Notes: generated by a model not told the origin, from the sequence alone. A DNA stretch of 64,000 nucleotides from Acidithiobacillus marinus (GCF_002847505.1 NZ_MXAV01000006.1:1-64000); one strand, 5' to 3'; positions 36,141 through 44,235 are shown, counted from the stretch's first letter. Made by a program: numbers and translations.

Positions 36141-36297
36141 AATCAACCTCCTGGATGAAAGCTATTTCCCCCGCTGGGTGTTCGCGTTTTTCGGTCAGGA
36201 TGATGAAGCCAGCCAACACTTCAGCCAGAAGCTCGGGATCAGGTTCGCGGGCTACTTTGACGGTGATTTGGGGAGATTTACGACCGGGACGGGACAC
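36127..36297 (-). CDS. Small hypothetical protein upstream of excisionase
   Basis: A 56-residue ORF that I translated by hand from GTG 36297, with GAGG about nine bases before it. It starts MSRPGRKSPQITVKVAREPD and continues through an acidic, hydrophobic helix (ELLAEVLAGFIILTEK) to a stop that overlaps the xis start. Its 3' end carries the xis ribosome site, so the two would be coupled. I do not recognise a family; it could be a Xis co-factor or just leader coding. Confidence 0.45.
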   Translation of the reverse strand: MSRPGRKSPQITVKVAREPDPELLAEVLAGFIILTEKREHPAGEIAFIQEVDFEAD

Positions 36298-36372
36298 AAT
36301 CCATTACCTCAGCGCGTAGTGTACGCTCAGAATGTAATAGATATACCACCAAAAGGTCAACGATTATTGACC

Positions 36373-36756
36373 TTAATATTTTTTCTTTGCCAGAAGTTCT
36401 TCCATTATTGTGTCGAAATATGATTTCTTTTCTTGAAGACGCCGGAAAAATTCATTCTGCTCGGATTCTGGAAGAGCATCAAAAAGATTGACCAAGGATT
36501 TTTGACGTTCACTGAGAACCCGTGCTGGATCATTTTTCTCTCTCATCTCTCCTTTGCCGGTAACAAGCCAATCTATTGAAATATTAAGTATATCTCTAAG
36601 GGCCAGGATATGCTCAAGGCGTGGGTCTTTGATGTCTCTATTTTCCCAGGACCAGACCACCTGCTTGGACACGTTCAGTCGTCGTGCCAGTTCCGACATG
36701 CTGAGCCCTGCTGCTTCGCGGGCCAACCGTATTCTCTCGCTTAGTGTGGATTCCAT
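36373..36756 (-). CDS. CI-like XRE-family repressor
   Basis: 127 residues. N-terminal lambda-repressor helix-turn-helix (about 5-65): LSMSELARRLNVSKQVVWSWENRD, then ILALRDILNISIDWLVTGKGEM. The C-terminal part is a short charged helical region, not the LexA/CI autoprotease domain, so induction cannot work by RecA-stimulated cleavage of this protein. Divergent from the Cro-like gene across 76 bases, as in phage switches; it probably holds the element quiescent. Confidence 0.85.
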   Translation of the reverse strand: MESTLSERIRLAREAAGLSMSELARRLNVSKQVVWSWENRDIKDPRLEHILALRDILNISIDWLVTGKGEMREKNDPARVLSERQKSLVNLFDALPESEQNEFFRRLQEKKSYFDTIMEELLAKKKY

Positions 36757-36832
36757 GCCCCATCTTGCATCACCTGTAAAAAAAATGGTAAAACAAAGGC
36801 GACCTTACTGATCAACGTATGGAGACTTTACT
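36757..36832. promoter_or_regulatory. Divergent CI/Cro-type operator region
   Basis: Four half-site-like heptamers of the form YNGTAAR occur: CTGTAAA (36774), TGGTAAA (36786), and in inverse orientation CTTACTG (36804-36810) and TTTACTG (36827-36833, running into the Cro start). Two direct plus two inverted copies suit a two-operator switch. The core promoters could not be fixed. Confidence 0.4.
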
Positions 36833-37093
36833 GTGAGAAAAGCGACAGCGATAAAAATGTTCGGAACTGCCACCGCTCTGGCAGATGTCCTCGGCGTATC
36901 CAAGCAGTCCCTCACGGTTTGGCAAGAAGTGCTAACGACCCGTCAAACAGACCAGGTTATAGGGGCAGCCCTGCGCACCCGGATCCCTATTGAACAGATC
37001 GGAGCGGCCTTAACAGAGCCTGCTATTCCTTATCGACATGGGAGCAAAGATGTGAGGCGGCGACAGGATCAACCACATAGCGCGGCCTGCTAG
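36833..37093 (+). CDS. Cro-like helix-turn-helix protein
   Basis: 86 residues from GTG 36833 (GGAG eight bases upstream). The first 50 residues match the Cro/CI pattern: KATAIKMFGTATALADVLGVSKQSLTVWQE, then TDQVIGAALR. The basic tail RHGSKDVRRRQ has no family counterpart I know. Divergent to the CI-like gene; expected to bind the same operators and open the lytic-like (transfer) programme. Confidence 0.65.
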   Translation: MRKATAIKMFGTATALADVLGVSKQSLTVWQEVLTTRQTDQVIGAALRTRIPIEQIGAALTEPAIPYRHGSKDVRRRQDQPHSAAC

Positions 37094-37109
37094 TCCGCAG
37101 GATACCCCC

Positions 37110-37343
37110 ATGACCAATCCCGCAAAACATCGAACAAAAACTGGAAAATCCAGACCCTTTCAGATTTATGGCGTGTCCTACACCTACGGGTGGAGGCGTT
37201 GGCCAGGCAAGAACTTCGCCACCCGCAAGGCGGCAGAGGAGGATCTGGAATATCTGGGTTATTTAACTATCCCTGGAACCGTCGATGACATTGAGAGATT
37301 TGTCATCGTGGACAGCCGCATTGAAAGCCCTGACCAGCACTGA
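37110..37343 (+). CDS. Hypothetical protein
   Basis: 77 residues from ATG 37110 with CAGGA nearby. The N-terminal half is basic and aromatic (FQIYGVSYTYGWRRWPGKNFATRKAAEEDLEYL), followed by an acidic tail. The RKAAEEDLEYL stretch resembles the AP2-like/arm domains found in phage integrases, but the whole is too short to assign. It lies 16 bases after the Cro-like gene and may be in its transcript. Confidence 0.5.
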   Translation: MTNPAKHRTKTGKSRPFQIYGVSYTYGWRRWPGKNFATRKAAEEDLEYLGYLTIPGTVDDIERFVIVDSRIESPDQH

Positions 37344-37350
37344 TAACCCT

Positions 37351-37521
37351 GTGAAAAACAAAACCCCCAATGATCTGACAAATCATTGGGGGGTACACTT
37401 TTTGGCTCGGCAGCCATGGTATGAACTGCGCGACAACGCAGATCAACAATCACGCGAAAGGACCAAGACCAATACCCGCAAAAGTAAAAGGACTGATACA
37501 AAAAGGACCGATACAACGTGA
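37351..37521 (+). CDS. Possible small basic protein
   Basis: A 56-residue frame from GTG 37351 (an ATG at 37285 in frame would overlap the previous gene). The C-terminal half is a basic repeat (KTNTRKSKRTDTKRTDT). Its TGA overlaps the GTG of the following replication-type gene, which favours coupling. Against it: a perfect 11-base hairpin lies inside the frame, so it may instead be a structured leader. Confidence 0.3.
   Translation: MKNKTPNDLTNHWGVHFLARQPWYELRDNADQQSRERTKTNTRKSKRTDTKRTDTT
37364..37392 (-). terminator. Perfect hairpin, terminator-like on the minus strand
   Basis: An 11-base perfect stem (37364-37374 with 37382-37392) with a seven-base loop. Read on the minus strand it is followed by TTTTGTTTTT, the form of an intrinsic terminator. 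No minus-strand gene upstream of it is convincing, so it may end an antisense transcript, or act as an attenuator for the plus-strand gene that follows. Confidence 0.5.
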
Positions 37522-38732
37522 TCAATCTTACCGATTCCATTATAGATTCGGGTAAGCCGCGTTGCAAGCCTGATTCCACACCGGAAAATACCCAGATCCA
37601 CCTGGACCTGGGCTGCCCTGACGCCCTTGTGCGGGAGCGTCGTGGCTGGACGGTGGGTGCGCTGGGACTGTTTGTTGACCTCAATATCCCCGATATGTTG
37701 GCAAAGCCGCTCTTTTTGTTGTCGGAGCTTACCGCCTTGAAAGAGGTGGAACGCTACGTTTTGAAAGCGTTATTTCTGCATTGTCGTTATAACAATCTGG
37801 CTGAACCGGTATTTCCGAGCATGGAACGCATAGGGGAGATGATCGGTGGGCGCAGCGTGCGCACGGTCAGCAAAGCTATCAAAAATCTCGAAGCCGGTGG
37901 ATACATCGTACGGCAAGTGCGGCGCAAGGCGCATGGCCGATATCGTGGTGTCACCCACACCTATTTCACCCCGCTGGTGGCCGAACTGGTACAGATGCCC
38001 TATCTGCCCCAAGCCGTGCGCCAGAAGAGCCTGTTTGATCAGGCAATGGCCGGATTGCAAAAAGTCGGCGGTGTGATCGGCGCAAAAATAGACGTAAAAC
38101 AATGGACTGCTGCATGGAACCGGCAGCGCGAAACCATGGCTAGCCACGCCTTGTTACAACGTCTGTCATTGCCGGCGGAGTTGCTGTTCCTGCTGGATCG
38201 GGGCGTTCGGGCGATGGATCTCTTTCGCTGGTCGAAATCACTCCGGAAGAGCAAGGCATCATTGACCCTCACCGAAATCGTCCAGAAAAAACGCTTTTCA
38301 CTGGAAAAAGCACGGAATGCCGGGGGGTATCTCAGAACTTTGGTCAAAAAAGCCCAGAATGGCGAGAAGATACAGGAAATCGGAGAGTGGGTGGAGGAAA
38401 GCAATATGACAGACGGAGTTGAAAAAGCGAATCAGATCAGTCGTGCTAACTATTTGATCCAAAAGTATCAAGACCAGACTTATCATGATCCCGTCACTGG
38501 TATATGGGCGAAGGTCAATTCCCAGGGTGATGTCCGAATGTACGATATGGATCCTGCACGTCTGGACGCCATCATCCGAGGTACAAAGTCGCTTGAATGG
38601 CTGCACAAAAATGTGCGGTCTGGCGTATTGCAGGCATGGAAATCGGATTCTCCCGACCAGGAACCGAATCAGAGGGAAACGATTCCGGACAGGTGGGCCA
38701 ATCTCAAGCAGATGATGTATGCGCATTTGTAG
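37518..38732 (+). CDS. Winged-helix replication-type protein
   Basis: 404 residues from GTG 37518. The region at about 75-155 matches helix-turn-helix domains (HTH_36 style) of plasmid and phage replication initiators: VERYVLKALFLHCRYN, FPSMERIGEMIGG, SVRTVSKAIKNLEAGGYI, then a wing with RYRGVTHTYF. The C-terminal 250 residues are charged and unassigned. Followed within 100 bases by a topoisomerase gene, so a role in initiating element replication is a reasonable inference; a purely regulatory role is the alternative. Confidence 0.55.
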   Translation: MINLTDSIIDSGKPRCKPDSTPENTQIHLDLGCPDALVRERRGWTVGALGLFVDLNIPDMLAKPLFLLSELTALKEVERYVLKALFLHCRYNNLAEPVFPSMERIGEMIGGRSVRTVSKAIKNLEAGGYIVRQVRRKAHGRYRGVTHTYFTPLVAELVQMPYLPQAVRQKSLFDQAMAGLQKVGGVIGAKIDVKQWTAAWNRQRETMASHALLQRLSLPAELLFLLDRGVRAMDLFRWSKSLRKSKASLTLTEIVQKKRFSLEKARNAGGYLRTLVKKAQNGEKIQEIGEWVEESNMTDGVEKANQISRANYLIQKYQDQTYHDPVTGIWAKVNSQGDVRMYDMDPARLDAIIRGTKSLEWLHKNVRSGVLQAWKSDSPDQEPNQRETIPDRWANLKQMMYAHL

Positions 38733-38832
38733 GCAAAAAGAGGTTTTGTCATGGAATCCATTAAAATTCTGCCCCAGGTGAACGGGCAACTTCATGCTCG
38801 GTCATGCCCCAAACGATAAGGAAAACAACATC

Positions 38833-40965
38833 TTGAGCAACCTACTCATCGTCGAATCCCCCAAAAAAGCCCAGCATATCCGGCATATCCTGGGTGATGG
38901 CTGGAACGTGAAAGCCACCCTGGGGCATATCCGGGATCTCCCCCTCACCGGGGAAGCCGCTTATATCCGTCCCCCGGACTTCGCCATGCGCTATGAGATT
39001 CTGGATGCGAAACACCAAGAGATCGTGTCCGGACTGCGGGCTGCCGCATCGAGCGCCGATACCATCTTCATCGCCACTGACCCGGATCGGGAAGGCGAAG
39101 GCATTGCCTGGCATGTCTGCCAAGTCTTGAAGATCCATCCCAAAGAGGCGAAGCGGGTTTCCTATCAGGAAGTCACGGAAAGCGCGATCCGCAAGGCGCT
39201 GACCAAACCCCGGTCCGTCAATATGCGCCTGGTGGCCGCCCAGGAAGCGCGGCGGGCACTGGATCGGATGGTCGGCTGGGAAGTGTCGCCCATATTGAGC
39301 CGTGCTATTGGTGCCAAGGCCTCTGCCGGGCGGGTACAAAGCCCCGCATTGCGCCTGATCGTCGAGCGGGAACGGGCTATCCGGACATTCAAACCCACAC
39401 CGTTCTATCAGGTCATCGCCCATCTGCCCGGAGAAAAAGGCAACTGGCGGGCGACTTGGCAGGACGGGACGAAAGAGGGCGAGTATTTTCAGGATCGCGG
39501 GTTCGCTCAGGCGCTGGCCGATGCGATTCCCACTCTGCCGCTGGTGGTATCCAAAGCGGAATCCAAACCGACGCGCAAATCGCCATCCCCCCCGTTCACG
39601 ACCAGCTCCATGCAGATGGATGGCGCACGCGCCCTGAAAATCGGGGTGGATGACATCATGAAAGCGGCCCAGGCGCTCTTTGAGGCCGGAGCCATTACCT
39701 ATCATCGCACGGACAGTCCCAATCTTTCCGAAGAGGGGGAAACCATGCTCAGATCCACGCTCCAGAAAATCGGTCTCCCCGTAGTGGAAACCCCCCGGCG
39801 CTGGAAAGCCAAGGGCGATGCCCAGGAAGCCCATGAAGCGATCCGGCCCACGAAGTCGGATCGGGAGAACGCCGGCGAAGACCGGAACCAGCAAGCACTC
39901 TATGACCTGATCCGCAAGCGGGCGCTGGCGAGCCAGATGCCGGATGCCATCTATCAGCAGACTTCCTGCACGCTGGATGGTGGACAGTTTCGGGAAAGAG
40001 CGGCCACGTTCCGTGCAGTCGGATCGGTCCTGACGGATCCTGGCTGGCAGGCGCTCTATCGGGAATCCGAAGAGGATGCGGAAGGGGATGGTGAAAAATC
40101 AGAAAAGGTCGCGGCCAACCCTGTGCCCAAACTGACTGTCGGCGACAAGCCCAAGGCCGAGTCCGGCGAGATGCTGGCCAAAAAGACCAAAGCGCCGCCC
40201 CGCTATACCGAATCCACGCTCATCAAGGCGCTGGAAGATCATGGCGTCGGCAGGCCATCCACCTATGCCAGCATCATCAAGGTGCTCTACGCCCGCGATT
40301 ACATGAAGCGACGTGGCAAAGCGCCGGCGCTCTACGCTACGCCCCACGGGGAATCCGTGTCGGATGCGCTGCTGCCATTTGATTTTTCCGGGCTGGATTA
40401 CACAAGGGCGATTGAGGACAGCCTGGATGCGATCACCCAGGGGCAGATGCCGCCCCGTGATTTGCTCAGTCAATCCTATACGGACCTAAAAAAAACGCTC
40501 GATGCCATGCCCGACGATCCCACAGCCCAGCCTTGTCCGGTAGAGGGCTGCGATGGGACGGTGACACGCCGGGAAAGCCGGAAAAAACCGGGGAGTTTCT
40601 TCTGGGTATGCTCGAATCGGGAGGCGCACAACCTGCTGACGGACAACAACGGGAATCCCGGAGAACCTTTCGGGGAAGCCGGGAAAGGTCAGGCCAACAC
40701 CAATACCGATGGCCCTGCCTGCCCGAAGTGCGGGCATCCTACGGGGATGTATCAGACGGCCAAAGGACACGGTTACTTTCGCTGCAGTCAGGGACACGGC
40801 TCCTGGTGGAGCGATAACGGGGCTATCGGCAAGGCCTGGGAGACCCTACCAGCGGGTAAGGGCGGTAAAGGCGGTGCCGCGAAGTCCAGGACTGGATCCA
40901 CGGCAAAAAGCCCGAAAAGAACCGGGAAAGCCGGAAAGAAAAGTCGTTCAACGATCATGGATTAA
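38833..40965 (+). CDS. Type IA DNA topoisomerase encoded by the element
   Basis: 710 residues from TTG 38833 (AAGGA about ten bases before; ATG 38794 in frame has no site). It has a Toprim domain with LLIVESPKKAQ and ATDPDREGEGIAWH, the nucleophile Y290 in ITYHRTDSP, the TopA-type arch, and two C-terminal cysteine ribbons (CPVEGCDGT...CSN at about 565-600, CPKCGHP...CSQG near 635-660), ending in a Lys/Gly/Ser-rich tail. It is a TopA-like rather than TopB-like enzyme, distinct from the host copy. Relaxes negative supercoils and may assist plasmid-like replication or transfer. Confidence 0.9.
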   Translation: MSNLLIVESPKKAQHIRHILGDGWNVKATLGHIRDLPLTGEAAYIRPPDFAMRYEILDAKHQEIVSGLRAAASSADTIFIATDPDREGEGIAWHVCQVLKIHPKEAKRVSYQEVTESAIRKALTKPRSVNMRLVAAQEARRALDRMVGWEVSPILSRAIGAKASAGRVQSPALRLIVERERAIRTFKPTPFYQVIAHLPGEKGNWRATWQDGTKEGEYFQDRGFAQALADAIPTLPLVVSKAESKPTRKSPSPPFTTSSMQMDGARALKIGVDDIMKAAQALFEAGAITYHRTDSPNLSEEGETMLRSTLQKIGLPVVETPRRWKAKGDAQEAHEAIRPTKSDRENAGEDRNQQALYDLIRKRALASQMPDAIYQQTSCTLDGGQFRERAATFRAVGSVLTDPGWQALYRESEEDAEGDGEKSEKVAANPVPKLTVGDKPKAESGEMLAKKTKAPPRYTESTLIKALEDHGVGRPSTYASIIKVLYARDYMKRRGKAPALYATPHGESVSDALLPFDFSGLDYTRAIEDSLDAITQGQMPPRDLLSQSYTDLKKTLDAMPDDPTAQPCPVEGCDGTVTRRESRKKPGSFFWVCSNREAHNLLTDNNGNPGEPFGEAGKGQANTNTDGPACPKCGHPTGMYQTAKGHGYFRCSQGHGSWWSDNGAIGKAWETLPAGKGGKGGAAKSRTGSTAKSPKRTGKAGKKSRSTIMD

Positions 40966-41032
40966 GTCTTCTCGCAGCACGGCGATGCGAGAAAATGCGA
41001 CACATGCGCCGGAATACACAATGGAGATCATC

Positions 41033-41290
41033 ATGCAGATAGATACGAAGTCCAGAAAAGCCATCGAAGATGTGATCAACCGCAGGGCGTCCATCGCCTC
41101 GATGCAGGAGCAACTGAAAGAGGACATCAAGGCCATTGCGGAATACCTAGACATCAAGCCCGCCAAACTGAACAAGATCATCAGTCTGGTCGAGAAAGAA
41201 CGGGAATCCGGCGACGTGGTGGACGAAGAGCGCGATACGCTGGATACGGCGGCGGATCTGGCGGGGAAAACCTCGCAAGAGGATGCGTGA
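41033..41290 (+). CDS. Small DNA-binding protein, resembling phage DsbA
   Basis: 85 residues from ATG 41033 (GGAG six bases upstream). Helical and acidic; the stretch LKEDIKAIAEYLDIKPAKLN, then KIISLVEKERESGDVVDEER resembles the T4-type DsbA double-strand DNA-binding family, in which a similar helix pair precedes a terminal acidic helix. The resemblance is from memory and needs a profile search. It sits between the topoisomerase and an unknown gene, overlapping the latter by one base. Confidence 0.5.
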   Translation: MQIDTKSRKAIEDVINRRASIASMQEQLKEDIKAIAEYLDIKPAKLNKIISLVEKERESGDVVDEERDTLDTAADLAGKTSQEDA

Positions 41291-41571
41291 TGGAAGAACG
41301 CCAATCATCGCCTGATGACCGCTTCGACGCTTTCAAAAAGCAGGTCCGCAAAGCCCGGCCAGATCTCACTTTTACGTTTAAGCGTGGGGAGTGCGGATTT
41401 GGTGGTACTTACAACCACGAAGCTCGATGGACGTTTCCTGGGGCGATTGGTGGCGGAAGCGTCATGTGGCTTTGCGGAACCAATGAGTTGTGTTGGGGCA
41501 TTGACAGTCGTGATGGGGATGCCTGGATTGCTTTCGAGAGAAGCTGCGGGAGAGAGCCCCGATACACCTGA
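41290..41571 (+). CDS. Hypothetical protein
   Basis: 93 residues from ATG 41290, which overlaps the preceding TGA. Rich in Trp, Gly and Cys: ECGFGGTYNHEARWTFPG, VMWLCGTNELCWGIDSRDGDAW. No family recognised. The in-frame GTG three bases earlier is also possible. Coupled to the DsbA-like gene. Confidence 0.55.
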   Translation: MEERQSSPDDRFDAFKKQVRKARPDLTFTFKRGECGFGGTYNHEARWTFPGAIGGGSVMWLCGTNELCWGIDSRDGDAWIAFERSCGREPRYT

Positions 41572-41824
41572 ATTGTGCCTCTATTTTGGGCAGGATGTGA
41601 TGCGGATGATTTGTCACCCTTTTGCAAACTTCTCAGCAGGGTTATCCACAGATTTTGGGGGTAAGTGATGGACTACGCGATTTCAGTACAGGCTGGGCAG
41701 CGCCAGGCTGGGAACGGCGCGTAGCCGATGGTTGAGGCATTGGCGCAACGTCTGGGGTTTTCCACCGTAAGGCTACAAGGCATTGACTTAGTTGGTACTT
41801 AAACATCGGATGGAGAAATCCTAC
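41572..41824. other. Non-coding gap with a DnaA box
   Basis: 253 bases with no convincing gene; only frames of 18-24 codons. A perfect DnaA box TTATCCACA lies at 41642-41650. Otherwise I see nothing: no repeats and no clear iterons. Confidence 0.35.
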
Positions 41825-42031
41825 ATGGATAACATAATGATCTTCAAAATTCTTCTTGTCGTTTTTATAATTCTGTCCGGGGCTATTATTCGCTGGGTGG
41901 TCAAAAAGGACTTCGATAAGAACTGGGAAAGGACTGACGCTTTACGAAAAGAAAAAATAGCGATGGTACGGCGAACAAGGGAGGTATTGGATCAAATCGC
42001 CGAGCGTTCGTCGGATGAAGGGCAAAGGTAA
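41825..42031 (+). CDS. Small membrane protein
   Basis: 68 residues from ATG 41825 (TGGAG upstream). One transmembrane helix at about 5-25 (IMIFKILLVVFIILSGAIIRW), then a charged helical tail KKDFDKNWERTDALRKEKIA. Unknown; heads a cluster of membrane genes. Confidence 0.55.
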   Translation: MDNIMIFKILLVVFIILSGAIIRWVVKKDFDKNWERTDALRKEKIAMVRRTREVLDQIAERSSDEGQR

Positions 42032-42036
42032 TTAAA

Positions 42037-42801
42037 ATGGTGTCTTGGTGGTTGCAGGACGTTCCCCTGTTTCTCTTTTTGATTTGGGTTCTTTGGAAGG
42101 GTGACTCACTGCGGACGGTCGGGTTTCTGTCTGCCGTGAACTATTGGGTACAAAAAGAATATCACGATGGTGGCAGCATGATTTATGATGACCTAATAGT
42201 ACGGTATCTGCAGGAAGTTTATGGTTCCAGGCCATCACAAACGCATAGAATCCTGCTGATCCTGGGGATCGGAGGCATCTTGTTGACAGCCACCATCCTT
42301 TTTGTCGGTCTCTGGCATGTTATTCATGGGCCTGTACCAGAATGGGCATGGTGGTCGGTATGGATTACCGCCATCAGTCTTTTACTGCTATTGCCGGTAC
42401 TGCGCTGGACGCGATGGAGGTCGTACCCGCTACACGCTCGAAAAACTCACGCTGTGGGCCGAATCTTTGGCGGAACATTGGCGGCGCAAGCATGTGTTCA
42501 ATCACTTCTGGACAGAATACCACGTGAGGGCAGTAAACTGTCGATTTGGGCATTCCCTTTAGCCTCTTCTGGGGCGGATCGTATCGTAAGGATCGCTTTC
42601 TGGGCCTGTATAGCTACTACCTATCTCCATTTCTTGGGGAATTGGACTGGATTTCTGACGGCAGTAGTGTCGCTTGTCGCGTTTTTTGCGTTGCCGAGCA
42701 CCATCAGCGGTTTTCTCCTGGCTTTCGGGGAATGGCGGACAGTCCCCGACATGAATTACCCCGTGGCGATTTTTCTGGAGGAAATGTGGAAAAATGATTA
42801 A
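42037..42801 (+). CDS. Multi-pass membrane protein of unknown function
   Basis: 254 residues with about five hydrophobic segments: near the N-terminus (5-20), 70-95, 105-125, and two at about 185-225. A cytoplasmic loop RTVGFLSAVNYWVQKEYHDGG and a mid-protein loop with RSYPLHARKTHAVGRIFGG separate them. No enzyme motif. Its end overlaps the lytic transglycosylase by eight bases, suggesting a shared role in envelope passage; it resembles entry-exclusion or transfer accessory proteins only in general layout. Confidence 0.6.
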   Translation: MVSWWLQDVPLFLFLIWVLWKGDSLRTVGFLSAVNYWVQKEYHDGGSMIYDDLIVRYLQEVYGSRPSQTHRILLILGIGGILLTATILFVGLWHVIHGPVPEWAWWSVWITAISLLLLLPVLRWTRWRSYPLHARKTHAVGRIFGGTLAAQACVQSLLDRIPREGSKLSIWAFPLASSGADRIVRIAFWACIATTYLHFLGNWTGFLTAVVSLVAFFALPSTISGFLLAFGEWRTVPDMNYPVAIFLEEMWKND

Positions 42802-43444
42802 ACCGCTCAAAAAGGGACTCGTCGGCGGCCTCAGCTATGCCGCACTGGGATTAGCCATCCTTGCCGGATGCCATGCAACGCTGGCACAGGAAAAATCCCA
42901 GGCGGAAGCGGCAAAGCAGGCCGCGCAACTGGTAAGAGCCACCCGGATCAAACGGATTACCCGGCTGGCAGGGCCATACGCCCGGCAGGTAGTGCTTTCT
43001 GCACGGCAGTTCCATGTGCGCCCGCTCTTGGTGGCATCGGTCCTGTATGTGGAAAACGGCGGGGACTATACCGGATCCGCGAGCAGGATCAGCAGCGCCG
43101 GGGCGATTGGCCCCATGCAGCTCATGCCGCTAACGGCACAGGTTCTCAGCGTGAATCCTGATGACGTGCGGCAGAACATCCGGGGCGGCACCCTGTTTCT
43201 GCATCGGATGCTGGATCGTTTTCACGGGAATGTCCGGTTGGCATTGCTGGCCTATAACGAAGGGCCGACTGCGGTGGCCAGCGGGAACATTTGTCCGCAG
43301 GCAGAGACTTATGCGCGGCGGGTGGCACGATGGATCCGAAGCGGCACAGACTGGGATCTGGCACCCCAAGGGCACTGGAAGTGCCCGCACGTTCCCGGAC
43401 GTGCCCAGCGCCCGTCAGGGCGTGACCCGGCTCGAAGAGCCTGA
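42794..43444 (+). CDS. Lytic transglycosylase, VirB1-like lipoprotein
   Basis: 216 residues. A lipobox LAGC (Cys26) ends the signal sequence, so the protein is lipid-anchored. The SLT domain runs from about 60 to 170 with catalytic E87 in LYVENGG, the motif SSAGAIGPMQLMP and LALLAYNEGPTAV. Such enzymes open peptidoglycan for type IV secretion. The last 25 codons are low-complexity and coincide with the start of a hairpin array in the DNA, so the true functional C-terminus may end near residue 190. Confidence 0.85.
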   Translation: MIKPLKKGLVGGLSYAALGLAILAGCHATLAQEKSQAEAAKQAAQLVRATRIKRITRLAGPYARQVVLSARQFHVRPLLVASVLYVENGGDYTGSASRISSAGAIGPMQLMPLTAQVLSVNPDDVRQNIRGGTLFLHRMLDRFHGNVRLALLAYNEGPTAVASGNICPQAETYARRVARWIRSGTDWDLAPQGHWKCPHVPGRAQRPSGRDPARRA

Positions 43445-43511
43445 TACCGGCCCGTATGGGCCTGAACGGTCCCGGCGCAAGCCGGGAACCTGTACCCGCC
43501 CCGATAGGGGC
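43370..43511 (+). repeat. Tandem array of short GC-rich hairpins
   Basis: Seven successive perfect inverted repeats: 43370-43386, 43388-43403, 43409-43422, 43429-43441, 43449-43462, 43470-43487 (7-base stem, GCAA loop) and 43498-43511. Stems are 5-7 bases, and most of the last five have four-base loops beginning with G; four linkers begin TGA or TGT. Centres of the last five are spaced 20-26 bases. It spans the end of the transglycosylase gene and the gap after it. There is no T-run, so it is not a terminator. Confidence 0.65.
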
Positions 43512-43571
43512 TGTTAAAACCAATATCCTGCAGTTGTGGGGATCTGGGAGTTTGGATCAAAGGAGCACGAC

Positions 43572-44192
43572 ATGGGCGTACCAGTAGAAACACACGATAC
43601 CCAGCATCACAAACGGATTTCACGGACACAACAGTATTTTAGTACCCGGCGGGAGTGGCTGTTACCGGACATATTGATCAACCCGATAGGCACCCTTGTC
43701 ATCTGGGAAGATGGCTGGAAAACAGCCCCATGGCTGGAGAGTTTTATGCAAGCAGTCAGAGACATCATGGAATACGACGATCTGCGAACCATGATTTCAC
43801 TACCTATCAGACAGAATGTGGCTGAATACTGGGATCTGGTCATGTTGACTTCCGGACTAAGCAATTACTTCGGGATACGCTCGAAACCTACACTTTGGCC
43901 GATGCAGCCCCCGGTATCCAGTATTCTGGCTATGGATCAGGTGGCTTGGCCCGGAAAAATAAAGCCGGAATTGTATATCGACTGCATTCCTGAAAGGATG
44001 ATAGAGACATTGAAAATGGCAGTAGAGTTGCCGGAAAAAGTAATTTATTGGCGGCCTTCGCAAAAGAATATTCAGGCGATGGAATCTTTTGATGTGGTAT
44101 GGAATGACGTTGAGACAGATTTGCTGGATTTTCCGGAAGTGAAATTCGCAGGGCAACCGGAGGATGTGATTGCCATTCTGGGCGGGAAATAG
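43572..44192 (+). CDS. Hypothetical protein
   Basis: 206 residues from ATG 43572 (AAAGGAG nine bases before). Soluble, mixed alpha/beta by appearance, with no signal peptide, membrane segment or cysteine cluster. Tryptophan-rich N-terminus (REWLLPDILINPIGTLVIWE, WKTAPWLESF). No family recognised. It converges on the minus-strand operon, one base before that operon's terminator. Confidence 0.6.
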   Translation: MGVPVETHDTQHHKRISRTQQYFSTRREWLLPDILINPIGTLVIWEDGWKTAPWLESFMQAVRDIMEYDDLRTMISLPIRQNVAEYWDLVMLTSGLSNYFGIRSKPTLWPMQPPVSSILAMDQVAWPGKIKPELYIDCIPERMIETLKMAVELPEKVIYWRPSQKNIQAMESFDVVWNDVETDLLDFPEVKFAGQPEDVIAILGGK

Positions 44193-44235
44193 GACAAAGA
44201 AAAACCCTCAAGCCGAAGCATGAGGGTGGGGGTGG
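44193..44235 (-). terminator. Intrinsic terminator of the minus-strand PemK-like operon
   Basis: On the minus strand, CCCTCA/TGAGGG closes a GC-rich apical part containing TTCGG and is followed by TTTTTCTTT. It is near-identical to the terminator at 44997-45039, with stem changes that keep pairing. Confidence 0.85.

Noticed and set aside
37259-37684. 141-codon minus-strand frame over the hairpin at 37364
   Set aside because: Crosses a terminator-like hairpin, overlaps the starts of plus-strand genes, and has a shadow-like composition.
41315-41668. 117-codon frame inside and after the gene at 41290
   Set aside because: Overlaps a coupled gene in another frame; no ribosome site; translation looks random.
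41668-41800. Short frames in the gap before 41825
   Set aside because: Only 18 and 24 codons, no coupling or ribosome site.
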